A program made the position numbers and the translations under genes. Positions 62,118-64,000 of a stretch of 64,000 bases of DNA are shown here, piece after piece. The stretch covers positions 2,294,001-2,358,000 of the forward strand of contig NZ_CP006269.1 of assembly GCF_000737535.1 (NCBI RefSeq), written 5' to 3'. The stretch comes from Synechococcus sp. KORDI-100. Lineage in GTDB: Bacteria; Cyanobacteriota; Cyanobacteriia; PCC-6307; Cyanobiaceae. Below the pieces are notes generated by a model. That model saw nothing but the letters and a program-made list of their open reading frames with translations. It had not been told where the DNA came from and made no database searches. How positions within the stretch are numbered: position 1 is the first letter of the stretch; every line of letters begins with the position of its first letter.

Positions 62118-63497
62118 TTGGCGGATCGCGCAGTTGTTGTTGGGCTCGGGCGCTCCGGCATGGGCGCAGCCAGACTTCTGCACTCACAGGGCCTGCCCGT
62201 CAGCGTGATCGAACGCGGAGTCGGTCCAGCCCTCGAAAAGCAGGCCGAACCGCTGCGTCAACGGGGCATCGAGGTGGTCCTGGGTCTGCCGCTGCTTCCA
62301 GAGAGCTTCCAGCGCTGGAGAGGTGCTCTGCAGATGGTGGTGATCAGCCCGGGAATCGCCTGGGATCATCCAACCCTTGGAGCTCTGAGGCATGAAGGAA
62401 TTCAGGTGCTCGGGGAGATGGCCATTGCCTGGCGAGCCCTGAACCACATCCCCTGGATCGGAATCACCGGCACCAACGGCAAAACCACCGTGACCCATCT
62501 GCTCAGCCACGTGCTGCAGTCGGCGGGTCTCAGCACTCCCATGGGCGGAAACATGGGCATCTCAGCGGCTGAGCTGGCGCTGCAGCTCCGACAACCCAAT
62601 GCCATCACCCCCGACTGGCTTGTGATGGAGCTGAGCAGCTATCAGATTGAAGCGGCCACCGAGATCGGACCTCGCGTCGGCCTCTGGACCACCCTGACGC
62701 CGGACCATCTCGAACGTCACGGAACGGTGGACAACTACCGGGCGATCAAGCGTGGGCTGCTGGAGCGCTCCGAACAGGCCATTTTCAATGCCGATGATCC
62801 GGATCTTCGCCGACATCGCCACAGCTGGGACCGCGGGATCTGGGTGAGCGCCGATGGGCCCGATCCGGATGGATGCCCTGCTGATCTCTGGATCGATGCC
62901 GAGGGACGGGTCTGCGAGCCGGAAGGTCCCCTGTTTCCAGCTGAGTCCCTGGCGATGCCCGGAACGCACAACCGCCAGAACCTGCTGATGGTCACCGCTG
63001 CAGCTCGGACGATCGGTCTCAGCGGCGATCAGATCGCCTCAGGGCTGACCAGCTTTCCTGGGGTGCCCCATCGCCTTGAACGGATTGCATCGCGGAATGG
63101 ATGCTCGATGTTCAATGACAGCAAGGCCACCAACTACGACGCCGCTGAAGTCGGCCTTAAAGCCATGGCTGCTCCTGTGGTCGTTCTGGCAGGTGGCCAG
63201 ACCAAGCGCGGAGATGCCCGCGGCTGGCTGAAACAACTCCACGACAAAGCCTGCTCCGTTGTGCTCTTCGGAAGCGGGGCAGACGAGCTTCATGGTCTGA
63301 TCTCATCAAGCGGATACAGCGGCTCGCTGCATCGCTGCCCGGATCTGATTCAGGCGGTCACGCTGGCCCTGAAGGAGGCGGATCGTCTCAAGGCCGTCAG
63401 CCTTCTGCTGTCTCCGGCCTGCGCCAGCTTTGACCAGTACAAGGATTTTGAAGCCCGTGGGGATCACTTCAGAACCCTGATTCAGCACGCGATCTGA
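62118..63497 (+). CDS. murD: UDP-N-acetylmuramoyl-L-alanine:D-glutamate ligase
   Basis: 459 residues. N-terminal Rossmann-like domain (VVVGLGRSGMGAARLLHSQG), central ATPase with ITGTNGKTTVTHLLSHVL, GNMGISAAELAL, MELSSYQIE and TPDHLERHG, then the C-terminal domain with SKATNYDAAEVGLKAM. It adds D-Glu to the peptidoglycan precursor. The start is TTG at 62118, close to the conserved N-terminus. Confidence 0.96.
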   Translation: MADRAVVVGLGRSGMGAARLLHSQGLPVSVIERGVGPALEKQAEPLRQRGIEVVLGLPLLPESFQRWRGALQMVVISPGIAWDHPTLGALRHEGIQVLGEMAIAWRALNHIPWIGITGTNGKTTVTHLLSHVLQSAGLSTPMGGNMGISAAELALQLRQPNAITPDWLVMELSSYQIEAATEIGPRVGLWTTLTPDHLERHGTVDNYRAIKRGLLERSEQAIFNADDPDLRRHRHSWDRGIWVSADGPDPDGCPADLWIDAEGRVCEPEGPLFPAESLAMPGTHNRQNLLMVTAAARTIGLSGDQIASGLTSFPGVPHRLERIASRNGCSMFNDSKATNYDAAEVGLKAMAAPVVVLAGGQTKRGDARGWLKQLHDKACSVVLFGSGADELHGLISSSGYSGSLHRCPDLIQAVTLALKEADRLKAVSLLLSPACASFDQYKDFEARGDHFRTLIQHAI

Positions 63498-63575
63498 CAC
63501 CGGTGGGACAGATCGAGCGGGCTTTCTGCGAATCGATGTCTTGAGGCCGATGATGGTGTCAACAACACAGCAGGT

Positions 63576-64000
63576 ATGGCCTTCTGGCTGATGAAAAGCG
63601 AGCCCGACGCTTACGGGATCGATCAGCTGAGGACTGAGGGAACCACTCTCTGGGACGGAATTCGCAACTACCAGGCTCGCAACTTCATGCGCAGCATGCA
63701 GCCCGGTGATCAGGCTTTTTTCTACCACTCCAATTGCAAACCGCCCGGCATTGTCGGCCTCATGGAAGTGATCGAAACAGGCCTGGTCGATCCCACACAA
63801 TTCGACCCGAATGCGAAATACTTCGACGCCAAATCCCAGCGGGACGCACCACGCTGGGATTGCGCTCGATTGCGGTTCATCGGCGAGTTCAGCACCATGC
63901 TCAGCCTTGAGCAGCTCAGGGAGATCTACAGCATGGAGCAGCTACCGGTGATCAAGCGCGGCAACCGACTCTCGATCCTGCCTGTCCCTGAAGACACCGC
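63576..64000 (+). CDS. EVE-domain protein, cut by the window edge
   Basis: 141 residues visible of a normal ~150. MAFWLMKSEPDAYGIDQLRT and WDGIRNYQARNFMRSMQPGD, then FFYHSNCKPPGIVGLMEV, are the EVE (PUA-like) signature, and DPRSKYFD-type residues appear as YFDAKSQRDAPRW. EVE domains bind modified bases in RNA or DNA. The frame is still open at 64000, and only a few codons are missing. Confidence 0.92.
   Translation, partial: MAFWLMKSEPDAYGIDQLRTEGTTLWDGIRNYQARNFMRSMQPGDQAFFYHSNCKPPGIVGLMEVIETGLVDPTQFDPNAKYFDAKSQRDAPRWDCARLRFIGEFSTMLSLEQLREIYSMEQLPVIKRGNRLSILPVPEDT

Noticed and set aside
1-64000. CRISPR arrays, insertion sequences, prophage genes
   Set aside because: No regular repeat-spacer pattern, transposase, integrase or phage structural gene was found. 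The short tandem repeats have no unique spacers.

Overview
The window looks like a chromosomal segment of a marine picocyanobacterium of the Synechococcus type. The signs are GC-rich, tightly packed genes, photosynthesis genes (psbV for cytochrome c550, petF for ferredoxin), the cyanobacterial stress kinase NblS, several cyanobacteria-only families (DUF3119, DUF3086, DUF1825, DUF2973) and a complete kaiA-kaiB-kaiC clock locus. A full-length kaiA argues against Prochlorococcus, which has lost it. No rRNA, CRISPR array, insertion sequence or prophage was seen.

Layout. 0-10.5 kb: a sulfotransferase-like gene, small genes, gluQ, hup, a metallo-beta-lactamase-fold relative that has lost its metal ligands, glgX, tRNA-Gly, a translationally coupled block (GPH-type sugar transporter, MlaE-like permease, DUF3119), then DUF3086 and plsY. 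10.5-17.3 kb: two divergent surface genes, a 1777-residue DUF4347 protein with about six Cys-bounded repeats and a von Willebrand A-like end, and an outer-membrane beta-barrel (autotransporter type). 17.3-23.2 kb: pyrF, a phosphotransferase, tyrS, DUF1825, a LuxR-type regulator with a degenerate receiver, and an HhH plus GIY-YIG gene pair. 23.3-25.7 kb: an AT-richer islet of small genes with short repeats. 25.7-34.9 kb: pepA, then a minus-strand run purC-bamA-lpxC-fabZ-lpxA-lpxB-msrA that builds the outer membrane (barrel insertion and lipid A). 34.9-37.6 kb: a second islet of small genes with a relic signal peptide. 37.6-57.1 kb: housekeeping genes (purD, nblS, kaiCBA, rplU-rpmA, truB, yebC-type, an L,D-transpeptidase-like lipoprotein, nagB, a SpoIID-like protein, rnz, psbV, petF, prmA, serA).

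57.2-60.5 kb is the most unusual part. It holds two ProcA/Nif11-type RiPP precursor genes with 66-residue leaders ending in Gly-Gly and very short, different Cys-containing cores. Each is preceded by the same 32-nt element at nearly the same distance. Next to them, on the opposite strand, lies a tandem array of four small secreted Cys-containing paralogues, one of them frameshifted. A decayed signal peptide of that same family lies 20 kb away at 37.4 kb. No lanthionine synthetase or peptidase-transporter is in the window, so any modifying enzyme would have to act from elsewhere.

60.6-64 kb: a membrane protein preceded by a 13-C run, an S4-domain RNA-binding protein, tRNA-Val, murD and a truncated EVE-domain gene at the right edge.

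All assignments come from reading motifs and gene order. No database search was run.
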